Source: Corynebacterium sp. (GTDB lineage: Bacteria; Actinomycetota; Actinomycetes; Mycobacteriales; Mycobacteriaceae). From it: a DNA stretch of 32,030 bases. Where the stretch lies: NCBI GenBank assembly GCA_030528295.1, contig JAUMZC010000019.1, positions 1 through 32,030 on the forward strand, written 5' to 3'. The position numbers and the translations under genes were made by a program. Under the pieces are notes generated by a model. That model made no database searches and was not told the origin of the DNA. It saw nothing but the letters and a program-made list of their open reading frames with translations. Below are positions 8,088-17,029 of the stretch, one piece after another. Positions within the stretch are counted from its first letter, which is position 1, and each line of letters starts with the position of its first letter.

Positions 8088-8624
8088 TTAGTTTTGAACT
8101 TTAGGGTTACGGCGTACCCCGGAAAATGCACGTCCATCCATTGGAGCACGGCGATTATTCAGGGATTCAACAACGCGACCAGTGAGTTGGTGCAACTCAG
8201 CAAGCTCAAAGCGGGTCAGGTCCACACTTGCTGCTACGCAGCGCTGCAATGGGCCAGCTTCCACTTCCAGGTCACGTCCACGCTGGGTGAGAGACAGGAT
8301 TCGACGGCGGGTATCGGTTGGGTCAATGAGACGAACCAAAAGGTCTGCGGCCTCCATGCGCTTCAGCAGCGGGGAAAGCGTACCGCTGTCCAGGTGAAGG
8401 CGTTCGCCGAGCTCGTTGACGCTCAGGCCGTCTTCCTCCCACAAGCACACGAGGACAAGATACTGCGGGTATGTAATACCCCAGCGATCCAAGTGTCCGC
8501 GATAGACTTGTTGGACTGCGCGGGCGGCTGAATACAAAGAGAAACAGACAAGGTCGTCGAGATTCAAATGGGTCTTGGGCTTGTTCACATCGTTGAGTAT
8601 GTCGTGCAAAGCGAACGCGCGCAA
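8088..8624 (-). CDS. OhrR-type MarR family redox regulator
   Basis: 178 residues. From residue 22 the protein follows the OhrR pattern closely: 'LDDLVCFSLYSAARA' with Cys27 at the place of the peroxide-sensing cysteine of Bacillus OhrR, 'ITYPQYLVLVCLWEEDGLSV', recognition helix 'LDSGTLSPLLKRMEAADL' and wing 'DTRRRILSLT'. OhrR proteins repress organic-peroxide resistance genes until the cysteine is oxidised. The frame begins at TTG 8624; GTG 8588 is possible, and neither has a ribosome site. No ohr gene is adjacent, so the regulated gene is elsewhere or is an unseen transcript nearby. It stands alone in a gene-poor region. A hairpin CGAGGT/ACCTCG four bases beyond the stop may end the message. 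Confidence 0.85.
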   Translation of the reverse strand: MRAFALHDILNDVNKPKTHLNLDDLVCFSLYSAARAVQQVYRGHLDRWGITYPQYLVLVCLWEEDGLSVNELGERLHLDSGTLSPLLKRMEAADLLVRLIDPTDTRRRILSLTQRGRDLEVEAGPLQRCVAASVDLTRFELAELHQLTGRVVESLNNRRAPMDGRAFSGVRRNPKVQN

Positions 8625-8647
8625 TTCGGGGGTAGCTTTAATTGCGC
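8619..8647. promoter_or_regulatory. inverted repeat at the start of the OhrR-like gene
   Basis: GCGCAATT (8619-8626) and AATTGCGC (8640-8647) form a perfect 8-base inverted repeat with a 13-base spacer, overlapping the TTG start codon. MarR/OhrR proteins commonly repress their own genes through such sites, and known OhrR operators also contain AATT-type half sites. Probable autoregulatory operator. Confidence 0.5.
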
Positions 8648-10477
8648 ACTATCAAATTGTTGAGCAGTTAGAAATGGTGGCCCGGAACTCGTGCCTCTTT
8701 ACCAGCCGAAATGTGAGGTATTGGACCTAGCACTGAAAAAGCTGTAGATTTGCTATGGGGGTGACATTTAAATAGTGCGAAATGTGCTAATGCGGGAAAT
8801 TGCATGACTAATAAAAAGGTAATTCAATGAAGCATGATTCCGAAATGCATAGTCCACTTGTGCATTACATGAAAATGCATTTATGTGCGAAGGATTCTTT
8901 AGCAAAATCGTTTTTAGTGTGTGAATAGCGGGAGTGCTTGCATTGAGGGGTAACTGATTTTGTGTTACGGAATCGGTCGAAAAGTAACGATGTTTGATGC
9001 TTACATTCGTGTGATTTAGAAAGCGGTTCCTGATGGGAAAAACACCCTCTGGGCAATCGCACACTAGCTTGGATGCTCGGCCAGCGCAATCGGTGTTCCA
9101 CCGGCAATAACAGGTATAGGCAAGTGTTATAGTGTGCCGTGACTAGCGATTTTTATCGTCGGTTGTGTGCGGCTGTTCGGGACGATGCCCACGTCATTGG
9201 AACGTTCTATCGTTGCAGCATGTAACGAAAGTCTACGGCTGCTCCGAAGTGAATTTTATCCATTTGACCACTTGATAACATTTCGGGTTACATGAGGTTA
9301 AGGAAGTGTAAATTGACAATCCGGTTGTCAGTTGGCCGCCCATTTGAAAATTCATTTTGCGAGTAGTGGTGAAGCTGTATTGCGCTCAAGGCTGTGCGAT
9401 TTGGACGTTTCCAATTAAGTTATTTTTAAGGTTCTTGGCAGCTTTTGTTTTAGGGATACTCGTAGAGTACACGGGGTTTTCTGCGCGTTACATGCGATAT
9501 ATCTCCGGGGGTAGCAGGACAGGATATCGCAAGATTTTAAATCACTTTTAAAGCAAGATCGGACGTTGTGCAGCACTTCTGATTTGCGAATCTTGAGCTG
9601 GGTCGGGGCGCCGTGGAGGCCGATTTTTTGGCATAAAATTTGGTGCTGCACGATTCGTCAATGGGGGTAGTAGAGCAAGTGCTACTTAGATTGGAGGCGT
9701 CTTTGGGTGTCGCGATCGCTGGAGTTCAATCTTTGTGTCAAGCCATGTATTTTGATCAGATTTGCCCCCGTTTCTGGGGGAGTGTTGTGGACAATGTGAG
9801 GCGGCCCTTCAGCCCCCTTAGTTGTATCTACTGTTGTTAAAGTACTGGTCACGGCGTTAACCTTGGAATATTTTTGACCATATCACTTCGATAGGAAGAA
9901 TCAATTAAGCTATTGGCTTTGAAATTTGGGGGTGGATAAGCGGTGGCGCCCAACCAAGAAGTGAAGCTTCCTACTCTTTAGGGCACGGCTTTCAATGTTG
10001 TGGGCAATTAGTTATCTATTTTGCTTTCTTAAAGTTCGCTTTGAGGTTTCATTAAGCTATTTCATGGTTAAAAAACGGCAGGTAAATCCGGATGCAACGC
10101 TTCTACGTGCATTGTTGATCCATTCCTGTCTATAGCGGCTCATATGGAACGGGTCAAGAGCTTTCCACTGTATCGTTTTTGTAGCACACAATATAAAAAG
10201 ATCCCACCCGATGGGGTGAAAGCTTTGCCTAAAGAATTTAATGTTAAATAATAGGGAAACGGTTATAAGCGGGTTGCGTTGATCGCGACATAGCGAGTAT
10301 GTCCTAGGGCGAATTGTTCACAAGTGTTCGGTTTGTACTTGTAGAGGCGTTTGTTTACACACATTTTTCCACGTTGAATTACCAATCTCTGGGCGGTGGC
10401 CATAGGGCGCCGCAGCGTTCGTTGGGTTGGCGGTGCGCGGCGTCGATACGTGCCAGCACCCATCGCCTCAGCAAAGC
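8648..10477. other. 1.8-kb A+T-rich region without a convincing gene
   Basis: No reading frame here has family resemblance. Frames looked at: plus 9357-9551 (64 codons, TTG start, one hydrophobic stretch 'FLRFLAAFVLGILV'), plus 9640-9840 (66 codons, five cysteines) and plus 8827-8928 (33 codons, ATG with AAGG upstream, His/Met-rich, overlapping the stop of an 8-codon frame). Repeats: TGACAA/TTGTCA (9314-9330), GTGCAGCAC/GTGCTGCAC (9568-9576 and 9643-9651) and a direct repeat ATTAAGCTATT (9904-9914, 10051-10061). One CGTCGATACG motif lies at 10441-10450. The stretch may be decayed coding DNA or hold small RNAs; I cannot tell which. Confidence 0.5.
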
Positions 10478-10523
10478 AAAAACCCGCACCTCGCCGCGTG
10501 GTGAGTCACGGAGGTACGGGTTT
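10478..10523 (-). terminator. Rho-independent terminator of glnA1
   Basis: On the minus strand AAACCCGTACCTC pairs with GAGGTGCGGGTTT over 13 positions (one wobble; 10511-10523 with 10480-10492), and the second arm runs into TTTTT. It begins about 20 bases after the glnA1 stop codon. Confidence 0.88.
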
Positions 10524-10541
10524 GCGAAACTGCGTTACGGG

Positions 10542-11978
10542 TTAGCAGTCAAAGTACAGCTCAAACTCCTGTGGAGTGGGGCGGAGGCGCACAGGATCGA
10601 TCTCATGGTCGTACTTCATCTTGATGTAGGTATCAATGAGATCTTCCGTGAACACGTCGCCTTCGGTGAGGAAGTCGTGGTCTTCGGTCAGTGCCTTCAG
10701 CGACGCTTCCAGCGAGGTAGGTGCCTGCGGAATGGATGCTGCTTCCTCCGGCGGGAGCTCGTAGAGGTCCTTGTCCACTGGTGCGTGCGGTTCGATGCGG
10801 TTTTTAATGCCGTCAAGACCTGCCAGCATCATGGCTGCGAATCCGAGGTATGGGTTGCCAGATGGGTCCGGTGCGCGGAACTCAATGCGCTTTGCCTTCG
10901 GGTTGGAGCCAGTGATAGGAATGCGGACTGCGGCGGAGCGGTTGCGCTGCGAGTACACCAGATTGATCGGGGCTTCGAAACCGGGAACAAGCCGGTGGTA
11001 GGAGTTGAGCGTCGGGTTGGTAAACGCGAGCACTGCGCCAGCGTGGTGGAGGATGCCGCCAATATAGTAACGAGCCATATCGGAAAGCCCTGCGTATCCC
11101 GATTCATCGTGGAACAGCGGCGTGCCGACTTTCCATAATGATTGGTGCGCGTGCATGCCGGAGCCATTGTCACCAGCAAGTGGCTTTGGCATAAAGGTTG
11201 CGGTGCGGCCGGCACGGAACGCGGAGTTCTTCACAATGTATTTAAAGGTCTGCAGGTCATCGGCGGCGTGCAGTAGGGTATTGAACCGGTAATTGATCTC
11301 CTGCTGGGTTCCGGTGCCCACCTCAGGATGTTGGCGTTCCACAACAAAACCCGCGTTTTCCAGGAGTAATGTCATGTCGTCGCGGAGTTCTTCGTACACA
11401 TCGTGTGGACCCGTTTGCCCGTAGCCGCCCTTAAGCCGGGTTTTATATGCGCGGTTGGGCGCGCCGTCGAGAAGCGTATCGACGCCGCGGTTCCACCACG
11501 CAGCGTCGGCGTCAATGGAGTAGTAGCCCTCATGCGCATCAGTTGCGAACGTGACCTTATCGAACAAATAAAATTCGGCCTCCGCACCGAAATAGCACGT
11601 ATCTGCGATTCCTGTGGAGGCCAGGTATTCCTCTGCCTTACGGGCCACATTGCGCGGATCCCGGGAAAACGGCTCACGTGTAAAGGGATCGTGGACAAAG
11701 AACTTCATGTTGATGGTCTTTGCCTTGCGGAATGGGTCGACGATCGCGGTAGAAACGTCCGGGAGGAGATTCATATCGGATTCGTCAATAGTTGTGAATC
11801 CGCGGATCGAGGAGCCGTCAAAAGCGAAACCTTCTTCGGCAGCTTCCTGGGTGAATGTATTTGCGGGAATTGTAATTCGCTGTTCAGTACCGGGGACGTC
11901 GGTGAACCTCATGTCCACAAATTTCACGTCTTCGTCGCGGATGTATTGAATTACGTCTTCGATGGTGTTGAACGCCAC
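10542..11978 (-). CDS. glnA: Glutamine synthetase type I GlnA1
   Basis: 478 residues, beta-type GSI: ATP-dependent condensation of glutamate and ammonium to glutamine in a cytoplasmic dodecamer. Visible motifs: 'FDGSSIRGF' in the N-terminal domain, '[10 protein letters not shown]', '[16 protein letters not shown]', '[12 protein letters not shown]', 'NRSAAVRIP' and the adenylylation site '[11 protein letters not shown]' with the tyrosine at about residue 406, the target of GlnE. Start is GTG 11978 with AGGAG 8 bases upstream. It is divergent from the RDD gene and has its own terminator. In C. glutamicum the gene is repressed by AmtR; I found no clear AmtR box (CTAT-N6-ATAG) here, only degenerate GATAG/TATAG sequence near 12150. 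Confidence 0.97.
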   Translation of the reverse strand: MAFNTIEDVIQYIRDEDVKFVDMRFTDVPGTEQRITIPANTFTQEAAEEGFAFDGSSIRGFTTIDESDMNLLPDVSTAIVDPFRKAKTINMKFFVHDPFTREPFSRDPRNVARKAEEYLASTGIADTCYFGAEAEFYLFDKVTFATDAHEGYYSIDADAAWWNRGVDTLLDGAPNRAYKTRLKGGYGQTGPHDVYEELRDDMTLLLENAGFVVERQHPEVGTGTQQEINYRFNTLLHAADDLQTFKYIVKNSAFRAGRTATFMPKPLAGDNGSGMHAHQSLWKVGTPLFHDESGYAGLSDMARYYIGGILHHAGAVLAFTNPTLNSYHRLVPGFEAPINLVYSQRNRSAAVRIPITGSNPKAKRIEFRAPDPSGNPYLGFAAMMLAGLDGIKNRIEPHAPVDKDLYELPPEEAASIPQAPTSLEASLKALTEDHDFLTEGDVFTEDLIDTYIKMKYDHEIDPVRLRPTPQEFELYFDC

Positions 11979-12224
11979 GGGGCACTCCTAGCGAATGGCG
12001 GGACCGGTTGTTTCAAGTTGGGCTGTCGGATGCAGAGGTGTCCGGGGAGTACCTTGCACGGCAGGCGCAGCGCAACGGGTGCGACAATGTGCCTGGTGTA
12101 GCTCATTCTTTGCACGCGTTACGGTTTGCACGAAGGAGATTCTACCTATATCTATCGGTCGACCGTAATCATTGTTCCGATCGGGGTTGCGCACCTTGTG
12201 TGCGATTCGCCGTTCGAGGTGGAT
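11979..12224. promoter_or_regulatory. glnA1 / RDD gene divergent control region
   Basis: 246 bases between the divergent starts. A minus-strand TAGAAT near 12140-12145 is the best -10 candidate for glnA1, preceded by a GATAGATATAGG stretch that carries AmtR-like half sites but not the full consensus. That would give glnA1 a leader of more than 150 bases. No hairpin typical of a riboswitch was recognised in it. Confidence 0.35.
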
Positions 12225-12710
12225 ATGGTGATAGCTATGGCAGACAAAAAGCACAGTTGGCTCGACGGTCCGCAAATTCCGGCGGAAAACGATGATCCGT
12301 TCGCACCGGGATTATGGCCAGGGGAGAAGCTTGGGTTACCGGAACGTGGTCCGGGGGCACTGGCCAGTGTGATGCGCCGCGTTGGCGGACTGACGTTCGA
12401 CTGGTTTTTGTGCATGTTCGTGGCGATCATCATTACGAACTTCACGCCGTTCTTCGGTGGTGTTTCCACCGTCACGCTGTTCGTATTCTTTATCGTCGGC
12501 GTGGTGTCCGTAGCGCTCTTTGCTCGAACACCTGGTCAGGCGGTATTTCGTATGGGCGTTGCGCGTATCGACGCCGCGGAACGCGTCGGCGTGGTTCGCG
12601 CGTTTATTCGCACCTTCTTAACACTGTTCGTCTTTCCCCCGATTTTGGTCGATGCCGACGGCCGCGGACTGCATGATCGCGCCACCGGCACCGCAGTGAT
12701 TCTTGGCTAG
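12225..12710 (+). CDS. RDD-family membrane protein
   Basis: 161 residues from ATG 12225, chosen because GAGG lies 5 bases upstream; ATG 12237, giving a protein starting 'MADKKHSWLDGP', is equally usual for homologues. After a polar N-terminus, residues 55-145 form the RDD domain: 'RRVGGLTFDWFLCMFVAII' opens the first membrane segment with the R and D that name the family, a second segment is 'VSTVTLFVFFIVGVVSVALF', then 'RTPGQAVFRMGVARID', and a third segment precedes 'DADGRGLHDRATGT'. The gene sits next to glnA1 in many actinobacteria; its function is unknown. Its stop codon overlaps that of the convergent exchanger gene. Confidence 0.88.
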   Translation: MVIAMADKKHSWLDGPQIPAENDDPFAPGLWPGEKLGLPERGPGALASVMRRVGGLTFDWFLCMFVAIIITNFTPFFGGVSTVTLFVFFIVGVVSVALFARTPGQAVFRMGVARIDAAERVGVVRAFIRTFLTLFVFPPILVDADGRGLHDRATGTAVILG

Positions 12711-14329
12711 AGGAATAATAAGAACAAGAGAATCTGTGCGCTAACGATTTTGGCCACCATTGCCATGGGGTAGACGGTGGTGTAGCCAATGCTCGGCAGC
12801 TCATTCTTCGTCTGGTCCGACACATAGCTCAATACCGCGGGGTGTGTTTGCAGACCAGATAGAATACCGGCCACCTGGCCAAATGGAATCTTGAGCACTT
12901 TATAGCCAATAATGAGCGTGAGCAGGCTGATGGCAAAGGTGATTGCCGCACCAATGCCCAGAACGGTCAACGACCGGGGGTCCGAAAGTGCTTTCCCAAA
13001 CCCGGCGCCTGCTGTGGTGCCGATGCCAGCAAGAAACAGCGTGATACCAAGTTGCCGCAGCGCCAGGTTTGCACCATACGGAACCTGCCATACAACCGGA
13101 CCAGTACGGCCAATGGCGCCAAGAATCAACGCAACAATGAGCGGCCCACCAGCGCTACCAAGCTTCAGTGCAGTGCCGCCTGGTAGTGGAACCGGAATCA
13201 TGCCCACAAGCACGCCAAGTGTGAGGCCAATGAGCATGGGCAGCAGATTAATATCCGAAATGCGCTTGTATGAGTCACCGAACAGGCGTGTGGCGCGGTC
13301 GATACGGTCGTGAGGTGCAACCACGCGCACTCGGTCGCCAAGTTGCAGAATCGTGTCCGGAGTTGCCACCACGTCGGCGTCGCCGCGGCGGACCCGAGTG
13401 ACGAGCATGTCTTGCAGCCGGGGACGTAGTTTACGCAGTGGAATCCCTACCATTTCGGTGGTAGATACGAAGATACGACGATAGTCAAGGCGTTCGTCAT
13501 GGGTGGGGTCGCCGGGTAAGAATTCGCCAATATGTTTTTCTGCTTCGAGGAGTACTTCCTCGGTGCCAACCACAGACACAATATCGCCGGGATCAACGTG
13601 ATCGCCAGCTTCCGGCAGGAACAATTTGCCGTTGTGTTCGATGCGGGAAATGATAATTTCCAGATCAAAATGGTGCGGCATCGTGGTCACTGATGGAAGT
13701 CCCTCTTTGGTCACCAGGATCCGTCGGGTGAACAACTCCTGGATGGCAACGCCGGCATCTTGTGCCTCCTGATCGTGGTTAATGCGAAATACTTTCGACA
13801 TAATCGCCACCGACAGAATCACGCCTAACACGCCAATTGGGTAGGCGAGCGAATATGCAACAACAGGCAGTTCTAGCTGCGATTTTGTATCAGTATCTTC
13901 ACCAATGAGTGCAGGTAGCGTATCGACGACCGCGGCCATCGCCGGTGTGTTTGTCAGCGCACCGGTGAACATGCCCGCACCGGACGGGGAATCGATATGA
14001 AAAATCTTGATGAGTGCGAACGCAATACCAGTGACGGCAACGATAACGGCAATACCGAACACGTTATGCCGCACACCGGTGGTTCGCATGGATTCAAAGA
14101 ACCCTGGACCCGCTTCAAGACCAATCGTATATACGAATAACGAAAGCCCGACAATAAAGATGATTGGCGGAAGTGTGATTTGTGGTTCCAAGGTGGCGAA
14201 CCCCAACCCCACAAACAGTACGGCTGCAACCCCCAACCGGAAACCAGCAATTTTAATGCGCCCCGCCAAGAGGCCGAGGCACATGATTACCAATAACGCC
14301 AATAACTTGTTTTCCACTAACAACTGCAC
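12707..14329 (-). CDS. AAE-family (AspT/YidE-like) transporter with two TrkA-C domains
   Basis: 540 residues. The layout is that of the aspartate:alanine exchanger family: about five hydrophobic segments ('LLALLVIMCLGLLAG' onward), a cytoplasmic middle with two TrkA-C/RCK-C domains (about residues 195-360, with 'PEAGDHVDPGDIVSVVGT' and 'LQLGDRVRVVAP'), then a second hydrophobic half containing 'GTTAGAGFGKAL' and 'GILSGLQTHPAVLSY'. The repeated 'GALTNTPAMAAV' / 'GLQTHPAVLSYV' signatures mark the family. I chose GTG 14329; the frame extends to a TTG at 14398 whose extra residues look unlike a membrane N-terminus. Substrate is unknown: related proteins exchange dicarboxylic amino acids or acids. 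A minus-strand TATACT at 14399-14404 is a likely -10 box. Confidence 0.87.
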   Translation of the reverse strand: MQLLVENKLLALLVIMCLGLLAGRIKIAGFRLGVAAVLFVGLGFATLEPQITLPPIIFIVGLSLFVYTIGLEAGPGFFESMRTTGVRHNVFGIAVIVAVTGIAFALIKIFHIDSPSGAGMFTGALTNTPAMAAVVDTLPALIGEDTDTKSQLELPVVAYSLAYPIGVLGVILSVAIMSKVFRINHDQEAQDAGVAIQELFTRRILVTKEGLPSVTTMPHHFDLEIIISRIEHNGKLFLPEAGDHVDPGDIVSVVGTEEVLLEAEKHIGEFLPGDPTHDERLDYRRIFVSTTEMVGIPLRKLRPRLQDMLVTRVRRGDADVVATPDTILQLGDRVRVVAPHDRIDRATRLFGDSYKRISDINLLPMLIGLTLGVLVGMIPVPLPGGTALKLGSAGGPLIVALILGAIGRTGPVVWQVPYGANLALRQLGITLFLAGIGTTAGAGFGKALSDPRSLTVLGIGAAITFAISLLTLIIGYKVLKIPFGQVAGILSGLQTHPAVLSYVSDQTKNELPSIGYTTVYPMAMVAKIVSAQILLFLLFL

Positions 14330-14575
14330 GCTTCTATGGTGGCACGGGGTATGTGCCCCCTCAAGCTCGGGAAGCGTCAGATGAATTATGTGGCTCAAAG
14401 TATAGGCACGTGAATCTCACAATTTGACCAAAGAAACATGATCGTACTGACCCCCGAACAGGGGCAATGTGTTTGTGCTATTCGAGGCGGAGAAACAAAT
14501 GCTAAGGGCACACATTCAAAGCGCCTCCACCCTAAGGGGACAAATGTGAAATTTAACTCAAAACAGAAAAACACA
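14330..14575. promoter_or_regulatory. upstream region of the AAE exchanger
   Basis: Gene-free stretch between the exchanger start and the DUF4191 terminator. TATACT (minus strand, 14404-14399) is a good -10 box and would give a leader of about 60 bases. The rest is A-rich with no other element I can name. A plus-strand frame through it (from 14438) runs antisense into the DUF4191 gene and was rejected. Confidence 0.5.
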
Positions 14576-14618
14576 ACACCCGATAATGTACGCGTTGTAG
14601 GCGAACATCACCGGGTGT
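14576..14618 (-). terminator. terminator of the lipA-DUF4191 transcript
   Basis: On the minus strand ACACCCGGTGATGT pairs with ACATTATCGGGTGT (14-position stem with wobble pairs), followed by TGTGTTTTT. It lies about 20 bases after the DUF4191 stop codon. Confidence 0.8.
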
Positions 14619-14639
14619 GGCGAGGCGTCGATAAGCGAC

Positions 14640-15416
14640 TCAGTGCTTTTTACGTTCAGCGGCCCGGCGGGCACGCCGATTCATTCCTGAAACCCGAGCG
14701 CCCTTCGGCAGCGGGCCCTTCGGCAAACCTGCTTGTTGGCCAGAATGGCTATCAATTGATTCAACCCGAGCGGCCAGCGCGTACACCTCGTCCTTCTTCA
14801 TATTACGAGGCAATTTCATAAGCTCGCGCTGCAGATTTCGAATACGTACTTGCCCTTCGCCTTCTCCAACATACATTTCATAGACGGGAGCATTGCCGGC
14901 TACTCGGGCGAGCCGCTTTTTCTGTTGTGCCATCAACGGACGAACACGATGAGGCTCACCTTCGCCAACAAGTACGATTCCGCAGACACCAACCACGCGG
15001 TGAACAGCATCCATTTGTGTGGTCGCGGCAACCCCGGTTTTGGTCTTCCAGACCATACCGACACCATTGCGCAAGTTTTCTAATGCCCAACCTGCGGCCC
15101 CTGGTTCGTCGGCGATCTTATCGTACGCGGAATTCTCGACCCTTCGTGTGAACACATACAGCGCAGCCGTCAGGCCAACCATGATGCCGAGCACCAGCAT
15201 GTACCACTCGCCACCCCACAGCAGGCCGAGCAGGAAGAATGCAAAAGCAATACCAATACTGGTCAACAACAGCAGCGGGATAAGTTTTTTATCCTGCTTG
15301 CGTTGAATCTGGAACGCACGCCACATTTGCGCCCAGTTTTGCTTAAACCGGCTGAACTTTGCCGCGCGTTCCTGCTTCTTTGCAGCCTTTTGGTTCTGCT
15401 TACTTGCGTCTGCCAT
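14640..15416 (-). CDS. DUF4191 membrane protein
   Basis: 258 residues, of the actinobacterial DUF4191 family found directly after lipA. A basic N-terminus ('KQNQKAAKKQERAAKFSRFK') is followed by two membrane segments at about residues 46-66 and 72-88 and a cytoplasmic domain with 'DEPGAAGWALENLRNG' and 'GIVLVGEGEPHRVRPLM'. The C-terminus is again strongly basic ('MNRRARRAAERKKH'). ATG 15416 was chosen; a GTG nine bases upstream has no ribosome site. Only 50 bases separate it from lipA, so they form one transcript. Molecular function is unknown; the constant link to lipoate synthesis suggests a related role, by inference. Confidence 0.9.
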   Translation of the reverse strand: MADASKQNQKAAKKQERAAKFSRFKQNWAQMWRAFQIQRKQDKKLIPLLLLTSIGIAFAFFLLGLLWGGEWYMLVLGIMVGLTAALYVFTRRVENSAYDKIADEPGAAGWALENLRNGVGMVWKTKTGVAATTQMDAVHRVVGVCGIVLVGEGEPHRVRPLMAQQKKRLARVAGNAPVYEMYVGEGEGQVRIRNLQRELMKLPRNMKKDEVYALAARVESIDSHSGQQAGLPKGPLPKGARVSGMNRRARRAAERKKH

Positions 15417-15466
15417 GGTTTCCACAATAGGTGATCGAACAAAAACCAGCGAAAACGAGGGCTGGT

Positions 15467-16510
15467 TTAGCGGCTTACCACAGGTGTGTCCTGGCTCGCA
15501 CCATACTTCGCCAACAACGACGTCGCTTCCTGCGCTGTGGAACCTTCCGTGGTTTCTGCAAGATGGCGCAGGTTTTCGGGAAGTTCCTCTCCACGGGCAG
15601 CGATAGTTTGTGCGTATAGACGCCCCGCCCGGTACGAGGAGCGCACGAGCGGCCCGGCCATCACACCGGTGAAGCCCATTTCCTTCGCGGCGTCGGAATG
15701 CTCAACGAACTCTTCGGGCTTTACCCAACGTTCGATCGGATGATACATCGGGCCGGGTCGGAGGTACTGCGTAATGGTGAGAATATCGCAGCCAGCATCA
15801 CGTAAATCCCGCATTGACTGAGTCACCTCATCGAACGTTTCACCCATGCCAAGGATGAGGTTTGATTTTGTAACCAGCCCATAATCGCGGGCTTGACGGA
15901 TCACGTCGAGCGAACGGTCATAGCGGAACGCCGGGCGAATACGCTTGAAAATTCGCGGAACTGTTTCAATATTGTGGGCAAAGACCTCGGGCCGAGCTTC
16001 GAATACCTCTTCCAGAAGGTCTGGTTTGCCGGAGAAATCAGGAACCAGGTTTTCCACACCTGTGTGCGGATTCAGCGCATGGATCTGGCGGACAACTTCC
16101 GCGTATAACCAAGCACCCTCGTCTTCGAGGTCGTCGCGAGTAACACCCGTAATAGTCGCGTAATTCAGTCCCATTTCGCGCACAGATTCGGCTACGCGGC
16201 GAGGCTCATCGCGGTCGAGTGGTTCGGGTTTGCCGGAGGAAATCTGACAAAAGTCGCACCTTCGGGAACACTGCGAACCGCCAATTAGGAATGTTGCTTC
16301 GCGGGATTCCCAGCATTCATGAACGTTTGGGCAACCGGCTTCCTGGCACACGGTATGAAGCGAAGCGCCAGCAACGCGCTTCTTCATATCCTTAAATTCA
16401 GGGCCCGTTTTCGCGGTGGTGCGAATCCAACGTGGTTTCGATTCGATTGGGGTCTCGGCATTGCGAGCCTCAATGCGAAGCATCTTTCGGCCTTCGGGTG
16501 CAACAGTCAC
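15467..16510 (-). CDS. lipA: Lipoyl synthase LipA
   Basis: 347 residues, radical-SAM enzyme that inserts two sulfur atoms into octanoyl groups on E2 and GcvH domains. Both iron-sulfur cluster motifs are intact: the auxiliary cluster CX4CX5C (Cys55, Cys60, Cys66) and the radical-SAM CX3CX2C (Cys81, Cys85, Cys88). '[14 protein letters not shown]', '[15 protein letters not shown]' and the C-terminal 'RSSYRAG' serine are conserved. GTG 16510 gives the family N-terminus '[17 protein letters not shown]'; the longer frame to 16588 is not supported. lipA and lipB are neighbours in C. glutamicum (established knowledge), but here lipB begins 13.7 kb away beyond an accessory block. Confidence 0.97.
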   Translation of the reverse strand: MTVAPEGRKMLRIEARNAETPIESKPRWIRTTAKTGPEFKDMKKRVAGASLHTVCQEAGCPNVHECWESREATFLIGGSQCSRRCDFCQISSGKPEPLDRDEPRRVAESVREMGLNYATITGVTRDDLEDEGAWLYAEVVRQIHALNPHTGVENLVPDFSGKPDLLEEVFEARPEVFAHNIETVPRIFKRIRPAFRYDRSLDVIRQARDYGLVTKSNLILGMGETFDEVTQSMRDLRDAGCDILTITQYLRPGPMYHPIERWVKPEEFVEHSDAAKEMGFTGVMAGPLVRSSYRAGRLYAQTIAARGEELPENLRHLAETTEGSTAQEATSLLAKYGASQDTPVVSR

Positions 16511-16586
16511 GTCGATAACCCTACCGTGTCTCCAAAATTTGTGATAAGACAGTGCCGTTTCAGTGCGCAAGTGATTGAATAGGTGC

Positions 16587-16931
16587 ATGACTCAGGTACT
16601 TCCTCCATGCCCCGAATGCGATAGCGAATACACATATGAAATGGACGCCTTGATCGTGTGTCCGGAATGCGCACATGAATGGGTGCCTGCAACTGCCGAA
16701 GAAACGTTTGAACGAGAGATTCGGGATTCGGTGGGTAACGTGCTGAGCGACGGCGACACCGTTTCGGTGGTGAAGACACTCAAGGTGAAAGGTGCGTCAC
16801 AGCCGATCAAGGCGGGAACGAAGGTTCGCAATATTCGGCTTGTCGATGGTGTGGGCGATCACGATATCGAATGCAAGATTGATGGTTTTGGTGCGATGCA
16901 ACTCAAGTCGAGTGTGGTGAAAAAGATCTAA
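16587..16931 (+). CDS. PhnA/YjdM-like zinc-ribbon protein
   Basis: 114 residues. The N-terminus is a zinc ribbon with two CPEC pairs (Cys8/Cys11 and Cys25/Cys28), followed by the PhnA-type domain with '[20 protein letters not shown]', '[10 protein letters not shown]' variants and the '[10 protein letters not shown]' strand, ending 'LKSSVVKK'. The family is named after the phosphonate operon of E. coli but is not needed for C-P cleavage; its role is unknown. ATG 16587 has AGG 3-4 bases upstream; TTG 16575 would add four residues. It is divergent from lipA by 76 bases and marks the start of the block that separates lipA from lipB. Confidence 0.9.
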   Translation: MTQVLPPCPECDSEYTYEMDALIVCPECAHEWVPATAEETFEREIRDSVGNVLSDGDTVSVVKTLKVKGASQPIKAGTKVRNIRLVDGVGDHDIECKIDGFGAMQLKSSVVKKI

Positions 16932-16975
16932 CCCGGGGCTGGATTCGCGCGTATCGACGTCGCTAGTACGTTCCG

Positions 16976-17012
16976 TATGCTACGGTGAACATGTTCATTG
17001 AATGTGTTCACC
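16976..17012 (+). promoter_or_regulatory. promoter and tandem operator of the TetR-DoxX operon
   Basis: TATGCT (16976-16981) is a probable -10 box; the region where -35 should lie is occupied by a copy of the CGTATCGACG motif (16950-16959). Immediately downstream are two near-identical palindromes, TGAACATGTTCA (16986-16997) and TGAATGTGTTCA (16999-17010), 13 bases apart centre to centre. Together they also form an 8-base inverted repeat GGTGAACA/TGTTCACC. This is the expected geometry for self-repression by the TetR protein encoded next. Confidence 0.65.
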
Positions 17013-17029
17013 TTGGAAGGTCTGGAATC

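Noticed and set aside
9357-9551. 64-codon frame with one hydrophobic stretch
   Set aside because: TTG start without a clear ribosome site or -10 box; a single hydrophobic run is not enough to call a membrane protein.
10314-11138. 274-codon plus-strand frame antisense to glnA1
   Set aside because: It lies opposite the certain glnA1 gene, has no family resemblance and no ribosome site; a shadow frame.
12124-12160. AmtR box before glnA1
   Set aside because: Only half-site fragments (GATAG, TATAG) are present; the CTAT-N6-ATAG arrangement is not.
14438-14821. 127-codon plus-strand frame upstream of the exchanger
   Set aside because: Overlaps the DUF4191 gene and its terminator in antisense; no protein character.
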